A stretch of DNA of 64,000 nucleotides. Source: Monarcha castaneiventris obscurior (lineage: Eukaryota > Chordata > Aves > Passeriformes > Monarchidae). The DNA lies in contig JAMPIT010000437.1 of assembly GCA_026261815.1 (NCBI GenBank), positions 5,220,001-5,284,000 of the forward strand, written 5' to 3'. Under the pieces are notes generated by a model. The model saw only the letters and a list, made by a program, of their open reading frames with translations, was not told where the DNA came from and made no database searches. Positions 11,938-24,138 of this stretch are shown here, piece by piece. The first letter of the stretch is position 1. Every line of letters begins with the position of its first letter. The translations under genes and the position numbers were made by a program.

Positions 11938-14900
11938 TGCGGGGCTGAGCCCGGGGGCGCTCGGCAGGGCCGGTTCCCGATCCGTGTGTGCCCGTGCGTG
12001 CGTGTCCGCGGGCAGGGGGCTGCGGGTGCGGGGCTGCGCGGGGGATGCGCGGCTGCGGCGGCGGCGAGCCCGAGCGGTGCCTGCCCGCGGGGATGCGCGG
12101 CGGCGGCCGCGGGGTGCGGGGGTGCTTGCGGGGGGATTCCCGCACGGACGCTCCCGCACACGCCCCCCGCACCCGCCGCCGCCGCCCCAGCCAACTTTTC
12201 CTCCCCCGCCGCCCCGGGGCCGCCGCCCGCCTCGGGCCGGGCGCGCAGCTCCGCGGGCGCTGCGCAGCCCCCGGTGCCTCCCGCAGCCCCCGGTGCCTCC
12301 CGCAGCCCCCGGTGCCTCCCGCAGCCCCGGCTCCCTGCCCGGCTGCCGGGCCTGGCGGGGGATGGCTTTTTTTTATTTCTTCAGACATCTTCTTTCTCGC
12401 CTGGGTGCTGAGTGCTGGTTCTTCTGCTCCCCCCCTCGGCTCCCCCCCCCCCACCGCCGTCCGCCCCCCCATCCTCCTTTCCTGATGATCGCGCTAGAGC
12501 ATCATCTTTACTTGCTAAAGGAAAATCAATTTTCAACAGGTTTAATTAAAATTAATCAGTGAAATTACTTAATATTAATTGGCTTATAATTAAAGCCAGA
12601 AAGTTACCTTGGAATCAGGAGAAAGGATGTTATCTGGAATCATTTTAAGGATGCATATGGTTTAAGAGCAATTACATTCAAATAACTGTTTAAATAAAAC
12701 AAACCAGAGCTTGATTATAGTGTTGTGCTCTTGCTGGTGCAGGTGACACGATCTGGACTGGCCATTTCGTTCTGTAAATTTGCTGACCTTTTGAAGGAAT
12801 ATCATTTTAGTTTGACACTGGGTTTGCTTTCTGGAAGGCCAGTTTGTTTTAGCTCTAACAACTATGGCATTAAAATCCACTAGTATAAAATGGAAATATG
12901 TCTTATAGAAGCTATAAATATCAAAGTGAATGTTTTTAGCACGTTTAGATGTTCTGTGAATTTGAAATGAAGCAGATTTTTCTTTTTCTCAGCATAAGTG
13001 TAAGAAATTGTTTTAGGAATTATTTTTTGCCAGCACTGCCATCCACTGTGGCAATATTTGCATTTATCCAGAGCCTTAGTGGGACCAGAGCGTACTGGTA
13101 AATTCACAGAGATAATTCACATGTGAAACCATGTATTTTTGGCAATGCTCACAATAACCTTTTCATGCTCCCTTAAGACCTAGGTTGGTTTTTTTGTTTG
13201 TTTGTTTTTTACAGTAGCAGCATTTTTGGTGCATCTACAGACTATCGTTGTTGCTGAAAGAGCTGTACTGTGAGCTTTGGGACATTTTCCCCTACTTTTT
13301 TTCTGGGCTGGCTTAGTTGAAGCAAAGGATACTTATGAAATTGCACGTACTTTATTACAAGCACCTTACAAGAGAATAACCCATGCATGGTATAAATGAG
13401 CATTTAAAAATAGAGCCCGTTATTCAGGGCCCTGATTTTCAAAGATACTGTTTCCCATTGACTGCACTGAGACTTGTGTGGGCTCAACAGCTGTAACCCT
13501 CAGCCTGCTTCTGCATCTTTGAAATTAGATTTGCAGATTGGGAGCCAAAAGCTAAGTAGCCATGTTTGGGAATAGTGGTTGGGAAGGATTTATTTTTTCT
13601 TTTCTTTTTTCCCCCCACTCTATTACTGGTGCAGGATGCAGGGTTAAAGAAGACTGCTTCTTAGTTACTTTTTGATAAATGACACCGTTTTCCTTAGACT
13701 GTGGCTACAGATTGCAGTGATGTTGCAAAAGCAGTTTTGCAGTAAATGATTAGGAGATCCTTAGATACCTACAAAGAGATCCCATTTATCCTGTACGTTT
13801 CATGTGAATCATATGCAGGCTGTGGGAAGAAAAATGAGGCTGAGGATAATCATGCTAAGTGTGCTGGGAAGCAGGATTTGGCTGAACACCTCTGTTTTGT
13901 GATTAACTGAAGTAGCAACGCAAGCCATGAGTGTGGTTCAGGCTGTTTAAGGCAGTGAGTGTAGGAGCGAGGAGAAGAGCTGCTGTCCTGATGCTGCTTT
14001 GGTTATCTTACCCCTTCTCCTAGAGTAGGGTAAGAAGATAATATCCTAGCTGTTGATACTTAAACATCTTTAACAAAGTGGGTTTTCTCTGGATTATTTG
14101 GCTGGAGGTGGAGCAGTCTGCTGAGGAGGGTTATTTAAAGACTGGGACAGGGCTGTAGGCAGATAAATTGATTTGCAAGTGAATGGAGGAATTTGAACAT
14201 GGTAATGGTGGTAGTTGTATTTTTTATCAGTTTACATTTTTAATATCCACTGGCATGCACACAAGCGTAAACCACTCTAATTGTTCAAATGGAGTCTGGG
14301 GAAAAGGGAAGAAAGCAGAGGCTTAGATGTGGTCTCAGTTCGTAATGGATTGGCTTGCCTTTCTTTATTAAAAGCAAATATACATTCCCTTCTAATAGAG
14401 ATGTAGAGCTGTATTACACATCCTTGGCTAGCTCTGAATTATTTGTTTGATGTCATATTTATTATGGTTTTTTAATCACATGAAAAAGGAACTATTTAAA
14501 AATTAAATAGTGAAAAAAGAAGGGCAAAAGGAGACAGACGTTCTTTGAAAGCAAATAATGAAAATACAACATTTTGCTGGAGATCCAGTAGAAACCTCTG
14601 GGGATTTCTTTTAATAAAGGATGGGCAGTTATCAGTCTGATCCAGTAAATGATATAGTTTCTGATTAGTCCCAGATAACCCTCTATGGTAAGTATAACAG
14701 GTGATAAAATAATAGATAATGATAAAAAATAGGTCCTTACTGATGAATAAAGGCTGTTCTAGAGGCTTGTCTCCATTAGTGTAGCCCTGGTTCTGAGCTC
14801 TGCATTATGAGGGAACATAAGCACTCACAGGGGGATGCCTGCCCTGATACCCAGTTGTTGCACAAGAGTTTGTATGGAAGGGAGGGAGAGGGAGTTAGGG

Positions 14901-17900
14901 GATGAAAAAAAAAAAAAAAGAAGAACCTGATGGCAAAACTTCATCATGTGTTGCATATTGAGAGCACATCCTGTAATTTTAATAACAAATGATGACATTA
15001 CATTCCCCAGGATTACTATTGAATTAGCAGAATTACAAGGGGAAATAATTTTGGCTTCTTGGTGACTCAGCTGCACATTTCCACCTGCCTCTGAAGACCC
15101 CATGTTTTTTCCAACAGACTTTGTTTCCATAACTATTAATTGCTCATTAATGATGTTTTGTGTGTTCTCCAGGGATAAAAAGTGACTGGTTGGCTGCTTA
15201 GTGCCATGTTGGGTTTCACTGTGCACCCACTCCACTATGGCACTTCTCTCTAGAAAACAAAAGGTGGTGTGAGGGAGCAGCAGCTGTGTGAAACCAGGGG
15301 GCCCAGCATCTGTCCTGTAAATATCCTCATGGTTACCAAGCCATGTAAAGATCTGGGCTGCACACAGCAGGGTAACATGGTTTTTCCACTGCTGTGGTCA
15401 AATAAAACATGAAGCCATTAAAAGAAAAAGCAATTTGAGTTCTCTTTACCCCATTTGTTGAATTCTTCTGTTTTGTCCTCATAATATTTTCTGCATAATC
15501 AGTTTTAGTGTTGCCTTTGGGTAGCCTGTTACCTTCTGCTGATGCTTGGTTAGGTCTTTTGCACCACATTAAGGGAGAATGTAATGCTTGGAAATTAGCA
15601 ACATGTGACTGTAAAATCATAAAAGTGGTCAAGGACACTTCACAATTATTGTATTTCAAGTAACTCATATTCTTTCAACGAAGCAGAGAACTTAAATGGC
15701 AATTTAAAAAGATGTTTTCTAAATCTCCTCAATCACATCCTGCCTAGAGAATCCATTAGCTCACTTGTTGAACTGGTTCTGGGAATTTAATGAGGGGAAT
15801 ACATTTATGTTGTATTTTATACTTTTATTTAATTACATCTTGTCTGAGGCTTTCAAGTTCAATATCTGAACTTAAAGTTGTTCCTTAACTTTTGCCTTCC
15901 CAACCCCGTCCCCCAGTTTCCAAAACAGTACTTGAAAGCAGTAAAGTGTTATGTAGGCACATAGTGTTAGAAATATTCATGAGGAGAAAACGACAATTTA
16001 GTCAGGAGAAACCTTACAGATAGACTGAATATTTTGACATCCTCAAGCCTGCACTAAGCAGGCATTGTGGGATGGGGCTTTTGTTTCTTCAACTGGTTTC
16101 ACAATGAAGGTTTATTTCTGTGGAGAACCTGGGCCCTGGAACAGTCACCATGAGATGTTGCTGCTGGGTCAGGAAACCCTCTGGTCACTGGAGTCATGGT
16201 CAGCGTGGCCAGGACATGACCACAGGGGGACTGAGCCTGGTTGCTACAGCTGAAATAAGTCTCTTTCTCACAGACAGGGGTAGAAAATGAAAAGAGGACA
16301 AGGAGCTGAATAATAGGAGCTACGCATGAAGTCAGATGGAAAGACTAAATCTTTGTAGACGTTTAATGGTGTTATATTCTAAGCTTTTGGGAAATTTTAT
16401 TTGAAATTTTTTTACAACAGTAAATATAGTCTGTGCTATATCCTATTTCTATTTCATGTGAGAGAAAAATTCCCCATCTATGGCACAACACTTTACTGCT
16501 ACCATTACTGCAGACTTTATAGATCAGAGATGTGTCAGCATGTTAGCTTTAGCTGTAATGCTTTTTTTTTGTGAAACCTTATGGGCCTTGCAGCCACTTT
16601 CTCATACTGACACTCATAAAACGTTCAAGTTCTCATATTTATTATTTAATTTGCTTCCTATATAAAGCAGCAGAGCTCTTTGGTACATGAATATGAAGCC
16701 AAAAATGACAGGCAGGCATGAATGGGACTAATGAGTTTTAATAATGCACATATTAGAAACTGCTAAAGGAAGTTTAATTAAGAAAAACAAGTTAAGCATG
16801 AAATTCATTTTGGAACAAATGCAAGTAAAGTCACAGATGTACAGAATGCTAGATCACAGGAAACAACCTCTTCAAGTTGATAGATCCCTCTAATGCCAGT
16901 ATTGCACTCAAGTTGTAGTGTGCACTCTGCAGTTCTGGAAAGCCTGGTAATACCAGTCAAGAGCACTTTCAGAGCTGAGTTAGACATGCTGGGTTTGTGA
17001 TTAACAAATTATGTTTATACATCTGTGAATTTTGTGATGAGTTGGAACTTGATCTCAATTACCCTAATGAAACCAGGACCGTCTCGATCATCTGATCAAG
17101 AGCAAAAAGCATGGGTTCCTTTTTCTGCCACAAGGAAGTTTGCTGGTCTTTTTCTCCAAAAAAAAAAAAAATCATCTTGTTGAAGAGCTAGTTATTGATC
17201 TAGCTCTACAACAAGGGTTTTGTATGCTTGGAACTGTTGCTGTATTGTATCCAGATAGAACAACAATTCATGAACAAACCTGAGTTCATTCAAGCATTTT
17301 GTTTGCAGAGTTCTCCCTCAAGAAGTGGTATTATCTGTATTCTAGCTTTTTTTACCTTGAATTCCTAACACCCTCCCGACTAGGAAAACACAAAAGTGAT
17401 ATCTTTCTTATGAATCTGATATGAAAGCTTGCCTTGGGGGATGAACTAGCATTAAAGGTAGTATTATTGTTGATATTATAGTTGTATTAAGGGTGGTGAA
17501 GAAAATCCAATTAATTTTTCTCATATTAACTCCAGTGAACCAAGGGTGAACCACAAATATATAGCAGGTGAAGAACTTTATTAACAATTCTATAGCTAAA
17601 TTTTTCACCTGCAAGAGACAACAAAAGGACAATTAGTTTCAGGAGCCTCTGGGTGGGTTCTAGACACTCTGTTAGAGTGATCAGATGAGAAGCATGTGTA
17701 TATTTTATGAAATATTAATCAAAGCAACTCCCACTTGACCTAATGATACGCAATACACAGATTTTGATATTGAAGTTCTCAAATGAGAAACATCTGGGTT
17801 ATTTTTTTCTCCAGAATGACCTCTGATTAACATGAGTTCAGTGGAATTTCTACAGTAGGTCAGGGAATCTTTGTGTCCTGAAGCACAGAGCAGCCATCAA

Positions 17901-19151
17901 CAGAACGGCCATTTGATCATTTAGCTGAATAGTTACAGTACTCAAAAGTGAGGATAATGTGTGGTCCATTTAAGAGTTAACCATAAGCTGCTAAAAGGAA
18001 TAAAGGTTCACTTCAGTGCCCATTATATTCCAAGCCAGTGCATCTGTCATTTTTAATTTAAATCTGTATTACTTAGCTGTCTAAAACTTTACACATAAGT
18101 GACAGAGTTACCCATTCTTTCTGTTATGGGTAAAATCACCATTTCGTTACCTACTTACTGTGCAAAATGTCAGACAGCTCTGGTCCACATTAGAAAATTG
18201 TAGCCAACTTCTGGTAATATAAACAATTACTTCAGGTAAAAAGTAGAACTGTTTTAAGAAAATGATTTATTGATATGAGTAAATGGAAGATAATAAGACT
18301 TAACTGACCCTCTTCTCATGGGCTTAATTTGTCTAATTCAAAAACAGTTTAATAGAAAATTTTGATCAGAAATCTTCCTATTTTGGCAAACTAAGATGCA
18401 GAAATCATTTAAAGGGATTTTTGATCATGAAAATACTAGTTAATAAACATTAGTGAATATTCCCACTAATGGCAAAGAACAAAAATTTGGTGCAGTTGAA
18501 AAATGCATCACAGTTTAAAGGAGTCTTATGACATCTACTCAATTCAAATTTTCACTAATTTTGAAGCACTGCATTGAATACTTTATACTACTATGTTTAA
18601 ATACTGTATTTTTCACTAACTCGTTATGAGGTTTAGTGGTCAAAACATAATATTAAATTGAGGTAAGGGCACTTAGGAATCAGTTTCTCTGATCTGGGAG
18701 CGATATATTTACACAGCTTGTAGCATCTGGAAATCCTTTCCACTGAGTTGTTTGCAGACCTGTGTAACAACACTTGTAATTTCAGCCTAATGTGGGGTGG
18801 GACTGTGAGCCCATCAAGATGATGTCTTATTCATACCTTTGTTGGCCATCTTGGCAAGGGTTCTGCATCTCAATAGGGCTGGACTTATAGCAACTTTCTG
18901 GGGCTACCAGACCTGTGGCTGCTCTGAGGTGGAGGGGGTGGTGGCATATGGGATCTGACCAAACCCCACCAGAACTGTACCCTGCTTATGTGTATTAAGT
19001 ATTCAGGATTGCAGCCTCCTCTGTTATCATTTCATACACCTGTTTTTTTAAAGGAATATAGTTAATTTCTTGAAATAAACCCATGCACATCCCATCCCTT
19101 TGAGAAAGTATTTAGGGAAGTATGCAAGAGCAGTGTCTGTTTTAAAACATT

Positions 19152-19253
19152 TCACAGAATGTTTTGAGTTGGAAGGGGGCTCTAAAGGTCATCTAGATTT
19201 TGGTAGGGGCACCTTCCCCTCCAGGCTGCTCAAAGTCCCATCAACCTGGCCTT
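19152..19253 (-). repeat. CR1 3'-end fragment
   Basis: The + strand reads 'tcacagaatgttttgagttg', then 'ggtcatctag', then 'aggctgctcaaagtcccatc' and 'aacctggcct', the reverse complement of about the last 100 bp of CR1 with small deletions. It is decayed and 5'-truncated. Confidence 0.85.
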
Positions 19254-22200
19254 TTTTTACTACTAAATTGAGAAAAAATATACTGTATTTGGAATAGTGC
19301 TTCCCTTGCTAACTTGAAACATGAAAGAAGAGAGGGGAGTTTTGTGCTGCATCTCCTGAGGATTTGTCTGATCATGTTTACAATTGGTGTGTCACACCAA
19401 CACAGTGTTCACTGTTACCTTTCCTCTAATGGTTTCTGTACCACTGGCCATGCTCCTGCTTGGCTTCATAGCACGTTTTAGAACACAGATTTCTTCTTAG
19501 AGACATGAAACATCTCTGGGCTCTTAGTTCTAAGGAGAGACTGTTGTAAGTAAAAACGGATGCAAATGTAGCTGGTTCTGCAAAATAGCACTTGTGTTTT
19601 GAAATGAAGTGGCGTTGTGTGCTGTTCCAAACTCTGCAGTCACTTTGAATGTTTGTGCAACTGGGATTTACTAGCAAAGTTGAGGTGGAAAGGAATTTTT
19701 AAGCATGAATATCAAGTCACAGAATACACCTTCAGCTGAAAAGAAAACATCTTTTTCTGGGGATTGGGAGTTTTTTATCATAACAATAATAGCAGGTACA
19801 TGTGCTAAAGCTGGCATATGGCCAGAAGCCTTGGGTGCCACCAAAGGTTTTATTAATCCTTTGGAGCTATTGACAGGTGATACAGATCAAACCATCCCTG
19901 AAGATTCGGAGGTCTGGGTATGAGTAACGAAGAGGAGTTTAGCTGCTGCAGTTTCCAGGAGATGTGACCTGTTGTGGGATGCCCTGTGTCATTGGAAATG
20001 CAAAGATGCACTGAAGCTCTCTCGGATTGTTCACTCCACAGCATACTAAATGCCTCTCTAAAGTATTTCAGAATCTGAGCTATAAAGTAATTTGAATTCA
20101 GAAAGGAAGATAATAAAATAATAGATGATAGAAAAAACCTCTGTGTAGTATAGACTGTTCGAAAGAGCATGAAAGACTTTATCAAATACCTTTTACGGTA
20201 GAATTCATTTGTGTTACCACAGGGAGCAATTGTGATCCTCAAATCAAGACAGCAGTAAAATCTGAAAATGTTTCTCCTCCTCCTCCTCAGATCCACATTA
20301 TTTTGATGCTAAATCTTGCCCCAGATTTATCATTGGTACTCTTTGGTTTATTCTCCTGCCTGCCTCCCCGATCAATCCTGTTTATTCCTTCTCTCTTTTT
20401 TTCCATTGATTCCTCTTTAGCTGAGTCCAGATCCCAAGGGAAAGCCCTATACAGGAAGACTGAGGAGAATTTTGTCCAGCATTGACTCTCAACGTGCTCC
20501 TGGCCAGCTTCCCTGCTTGCCCTTGCACCTAGTGCTCAAAACAAAATTTTGTCATGAAAGTCTCAAAAGATTTGATAAATCTCAGTCTTTTTATTTGCGT
20601 TTGTGGTTTTGATGTGGTAGCTTCAGGGCAGCCAATGACAGGCTTGAATGTCTGACCTCTCAGTCTCAAAAATAAACTGTTACTTAGACATTTAAAAAGA
20701 AAGGCTTGAAAAGAGCAAATCCAAAATTCAAGTTACAAATACAATGAAAATATGTTGATTCAAATTCTGAAAGTGCTTGACAATTTGCTGCCCTGTACAG
20801 CCTGTCCATCTACTCATTGAGGCTACTGCCCAACTGTTAATTAATTAGGAATAGCAAACACAGAACTGAGTTATATTCTTACCTTTTTAGCATCCTGTGT
20901 TTGCCATAGAGTCAAACCTTATCCATGGGAGGCAAACCAGAGCTGTAGATCACAGCAGAGCTGTTCAGCTGCAAAGACAAACCAGCAGATTGACAAGCTT
21001 AGAACTGTAGCCCAGCTCTAGAACTGGCTTTGAGTTTACACTGAATTTACCATTTGAGGTATTTGGTGTATTAAAAAGTTGTCTTAGAATTGAAAACAGG
21101 TGCTAAATGAATTATTAGTAATATCTTGGTAATTTTGCACATTGAACTAACCCAGCAGCTTGTAATGAAGAAGGATGTTTTATCCTTGGCACAGCTATGT
21201 CGGATTTATTGTCCTCAAACCTTCCCCAGACCATGTGAATTATCAGGAAGGCTACTGAGATTAAGTTCCTGCTATTTACAAGTCTGAGTTTGAAAAAAAG
21301 AGAAATTACATCTTTCCATTCCTGACAGGAAAATAAACCCTTGTGTGTATTAAGGCCCAGTGGAAAAGGCTTAAATCTGTGGAGGTTTTTGAATACCACT
21401 AAGGAATAGGCTTCCATCTCTCCATGTGCATTACTCAGAAACCTGTCTGCCTACTCTGTCTTTACTATTTCTCAAGTAATACCCCACTCCCTCCAAAATC
21501 TGAAATGCTACAAGGCAACAATCCTCCATGAGGGGAATGTCTGCCATTCCATGTAAGTGCATTAAAGTAAGTGTAAACACATACATCAAGTTTGGGGAAT
21601 TATTTTCTGCAGCTAAATTGGTGAGCTTCCAGCAAATACTGAGAATATGCAGCTGGAGAATGAAGGATATAAGCCTGTTTGTTAATGCAGTTTCACAGTG
21701 AAGGTATTAGAATTAGCAGAGAAAGAAAGGGAAAGAGAAAATTGCGGGAAAGCTTCATCTATCTCCTTATTGCCTCCTGAGATAGATTGTTCAGAGCTAA
21801 AGGAACACTAGACATGAACCAAATCTCCTGCTGTCCTATATAGCTTTTACAATCTCCTTTTTAATAACCCAAACTGCAGGGTAGTCTGACTATTAGACAA
21901 GCCGTTCTTTTGAATTCTCTCTACAATGTGTATAGGCATGATAAAAAAAACAATTCTCATTAAAGCTGCCAATGCTGTTTCAAAAGCAGGTGGTTTAAAA
22001 TGTTTCCTATACAAAGCAAAACACATTTCTTGTGCATTACACACTGCTTAATAGGGAGTGTAAGATTACACTGCTATGTTGTGTATAACACTGCATCTTA
22101 AATAATAGGATATTGTAAGTCGTGTTGGAAACATGTTTCACATGAATATGGAAGATATAATGATATGCACTGAGCAATTTTCAGAAGTGCTGGAACACAG

Positions 22201-23282
22201 TCTTGTGTGACAACCTCTGAGCTAAAGTAGTTGAAAATAGCATCTGGAATTTCAGATTATACAGTCTCTGATCCTAACTGATTATTTTTTCTAGGGTATT
22301 GTTCAGTCAGCATGCGGATATATGAAAGATAAGATTTCTACTGTCCTGTGGGAGTGCTTATTGTTTATGCTATAAATTAAGGGTGGTAGGAATTGAGTGC
22401 TCTCAACATGCACTTTCATTTTTCACTGAAGTCAATCTTTTATAAGGAATGCAAGATTGATCTGACGTAAAAATTGTGATATACAGCTCCATCCCTAAGC
22501 TGCCTGTTCATATCCTTTTCCAAACCTGTTCTGAAAAAACCCCCAGCAACCTACAGAGGTCCACTTGTACTTTGTGCAAATTCAGAGTTTGTCATTCATT
22601 TCAGCAGAAGCAGATTTTGGTCCTTCATTGATGTGAATGTTTCCCTCAGTGTTTTTCATCAGCTATCAGAAAACCACATAAAGCATGGTAATTCAGGTTA
22701 TTGTGAATAAGCAAAATCATTCATGTTATATTTTAAAATGAACAAAAATATTTGTATGTGTTATAAACTGCTTTTAATGAAATAAAATGCATTTGGGTCT
22801 TCAGTATGCCTGTCTATCTTAATTTCCCTATCTTCTGCTTTAAGAAATAATTACTTATGTTCTGATAAATCAAGTTCTGCAAACAAGGTGAAAATTGATT
22901 ATGAGCTCATTAAGTTAAATATTAACATAAGCACTTATGTAATGTAGCCTAGCAGCAAATTGCTTATTCTTGAAAAGGTGAATTTTAAAAATGTATTTCC
23001 TGTGAGTTCTGTTTCTCCTGAGAAGTGTCTATAAATTCAACAGGTGACATTACAGATAGTCCAGTAATCAGTGTTTCACCTGCCATTTCATGGACCCATA
23101 AACTACTGCAGTTTAACTTACATGACTGTAGCAAATATTAATGTATGTAAATAACGTGTTAAACACCTAGTTATCACTCTGCTCATATTAGCTCTTTCAT
23201 ACTAATGATTTATTTTCATTTTCTCCAGGATATAGACCTGCGGCTAACTGGATTTGATTTATAAGAGGGGATTCTGCAGTAA

Positions 23283-23360
23283 ATGGCTGCTCTCTTCATA
23301 TTGCTGCTATGGAAAACAGAATTGTCAATAGGATGTAGTCTGATAAATAGTGCTGAGTGA
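23283..23360 (+). CDS. uORF 1 in NLGN1 leader (25 aa)
   Basis: The ATG at 23283 opens a 25-codon frame ending in TGA at 23358-23360. The start context is weak (T at -3, G at +4). The peptide has a hydrophobic run near its start (ALFILLLW), but no function is implied; its likely role, if any, is to engage scanning ribosomes. Confidence 0.35.
   Translation: MAALFILLLWKTELSIGCSLINSAE
23309..23338 (+). CDS. uORF 2 in NLGN1 leader (9 aa)
   Basis: The ATG at 23309 has a strong context (G at -3, G at +4) and opens a 9-codon frame with an internal in-frame ATG at 23333, ending at TAG 23336-23338. It overlaps uORF 1 in another frame. It is the best-context upstream start in the leader and so the most likely to be translated. 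Confidence 0.4.
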   Translation: MENRIVNRM

Positions 23361-23362
23361 AG

Positions 23363-23377
23363 ATGCAGCTTCAATAA
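23363..23377 (+). CDS. uORF 3 in NLGN1 leader (4 aa)
   Basis: A minimal frame, M-Q-L-Q-stop, starting three bases after the uORF 1 stop codon. Such tiny frames can favour reinitiation downstream. It is a sequence-level observation only. Confidence 0.3.
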   Translation: MQLQ

Positions 23378-23388
23378 GTGTGAAATCA

Positions 23389-23433
23389 ATGGAAGATACT
23401 TACCGCGTGAAAAGCCTTTTGAGATTTTTCTGA
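23389..23433 (+). CDS. uORF 4 in NLGN1 leader (14 aa)
   Basis: The ATG at 23389 opens a 14-codon frame ending at TGA 23431-23433, about 108 nt before the main ATG. That distance is sufficient for reinitiation. The start context is moderate (T at -3, G at +4). Confidence 0.3.
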   Translation: MEDTYRVKSLLRFF

Positions 23434-23531
23434 CAGGCACCTATTTAGGAAACTTGATCTGTTTCCTCCGGTCGCCCTGTTTTTACACCAGTGGATACAA
23501 ATCAGATTGCTTCTCTGTAGTTACACAACTA

Positions 23532-23690
23532 ATGTGGGACCATGGCCTTTCCAAGATCCATGTGGCTGAACTGTGTATGGAGAGCGACGGTGGTGCGCCT
23601 GCTACACACGGGATTGAATGCCACTTTTGCTTTTTCTATACTCGGATTTTTGCTTCACGCTGCAGCTGTGTCCTCCCAAAAATTGGATGA
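23532..23690 (+). CDS. uORF 5, overlaps the NLGN1 start out of frame (52 aa)
   Basis: The ATG at 23532 lies 10 nt before the main ATG, in a different frame, and runs 52 codons into the NLGN1 coding sequence, ending at 23690. Its context is poor (C at -3, T at +4), so most ribosomes should scan past it to the strong site at 23542. Any initiation here would reduce neuroligin output. Confidence 0.35.
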   Translation: MWDHGLSKIHVAELCMESDGGAPATHGIECHFCFFYTRIFASRCSCVLPKIG

Positions 23691-24034
23691 TACCAACCCA
23701 GTGGTGACCACCAACTTTGGCAAGATAAGAGGGATTAAGAAGGAACTTAATAATGAAATTTTGGGGCCCGTTATTCAGTTCCTCGGGGTTCCATACGCTG
23801 CCCCTCCAACAGGGGAGCGCCGCTTTCAACCTCCTGAGCCTCCATCTCCCTGGGCAGATATCAAAAATACCACCCAGTTTGCTCCAGTGTGTCCCCAGAA
23901 CATTATAGAAGGCAGGTTGCCTGAAGTCATGCTTCCCGTGTGGTTTACTAATAACTTGGATGTAGTTTCAACCTATGTACAAGATCAGAACGAAGACTGC
24001 CTCTATTTAAATATCTATGTCCCAACCGAGGATG
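23542..24034 (+). CDS. NLGN1: Neuroligin-1, first coding exon (residues 1-164)
   Basis: Neuroligin-1 is a single-pass postsynaptic membrane protein whose catalytically inactive cholinesterase-like ectodomain binds presynaptic neurexins at mainly excitatory synapses. The start 'ACCATGG' has a strong context. Residues 1-45 are a signal peptide with a hydrophobic core at about 28-43; the mature chain should begin at Gln46 (QKLDD), as in mammalian NLGN1. The type-B carboxylesterase fold starts at about residue 52 ([10 protein letters not shown], then [16 protein letters not shown] at 80-95). Cys117 and Cys153 form the conserved first disulphide, Asn109 is in an N-T-T glycosylation sequon, and [11 protein letters not shown] at 151-161 is the family's EDCL signature. 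[11 protein letters not shown] and [14 protein letters not shown] match NLGN1 rather than NLGN3 or NLGN4; the signal peptide differs from mammals, as expected for an ortholog. The exon ends at donor 'gatg|gtgagt' in phase 1. Only about one fifth of the usual ~820-840 residues are in this window. Confidence 0.97.
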
Positions 24035-24138
24035 GTGAGTTAATAGCAGGCGAAACAGGGAGATCTTTTTATTTTCCTGTTCTACTTTCTAACAATATTA
24101 ATTCACGTGTACTGGTAGCACGCATGGCTTTCCCTGTT

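Larger units (their letters stand above)
10905..12480 (+). promoter_or_regulatory. NLGN1: CpG island, candidate NLGN1 promoter
   Basis: An abrupt 1.6-kb GC-rich, CpG-dense block in otherwise AT-rich DNA, with many CpGs, several GGGCGG boxes (for example 11813-11818) and an E2F-like GCGGGAAA at 11725-11732. CpG islands of this kind mark vertebrate promoters. It lies about 11 kb upstream of the first coding exon of NLGN1 and holds a TATA box plus a splice donor on the same strand, so an NLGN1 promoter is the natural reading. Internal short duplications are visible: two 30-bp copies at 11049-11108 and a 19-bp unit repeated about three times at 12261-12317. It could instead be bidirectional or serve a non-coding RNA. 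The many long open frames in this block are a by-product of low stop-codon density in GC-rich DNA. Confidence 0.75.
11747..23228 (+). other. NLGN1: Candidate NLGN1 first intron
   Basis: It is defined by the donor at 11747 and the acceptor 'ttttctccag' ending at 23228. It begins in the CpG island, then switches sharply to AT-rich sequence with TTAATTAA-type cores at 12541-12598. It holds a (GTTT)n-like run at about 13184-13210, poly(A) runs at 14905-14919 (15 A) and 17158-17173 (16 A), and a CR1 fragment at 19152-19253. No coding exon was recognised. If the island is not the NLGN1 promoter, this stretch is still intronic or 5' flanking sequence. Confidence 0.45.
23229..23541 (+). other. NLGN1: NLGN1 5' UTR part of the first coding exon
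   Basis: An acceptor 'tttattttcattttctccag' ends at 23228, with a branch-point-like 'actaatga' at 23201-23208, so this exon probably starts at 23229 and carries 313 nt of leader before the ATG. The leader has six upstream ATGs forming five short reading frames, annotated separately, which would be expected to lower or regulate translation of the main frame. The start could lie further upstream if the acceptor is not used. Confidence 0.6.

Noticed and set aside
10840..12562. Many long overlapping open frames (up to 342 codons) on both strands
   Set aside because: They coincide with the CpG island, where stop codons are rare. The peptides are Pro/Ala/Arg/Gly-rich with no domain, occur in several frames at once and have no coding signature.
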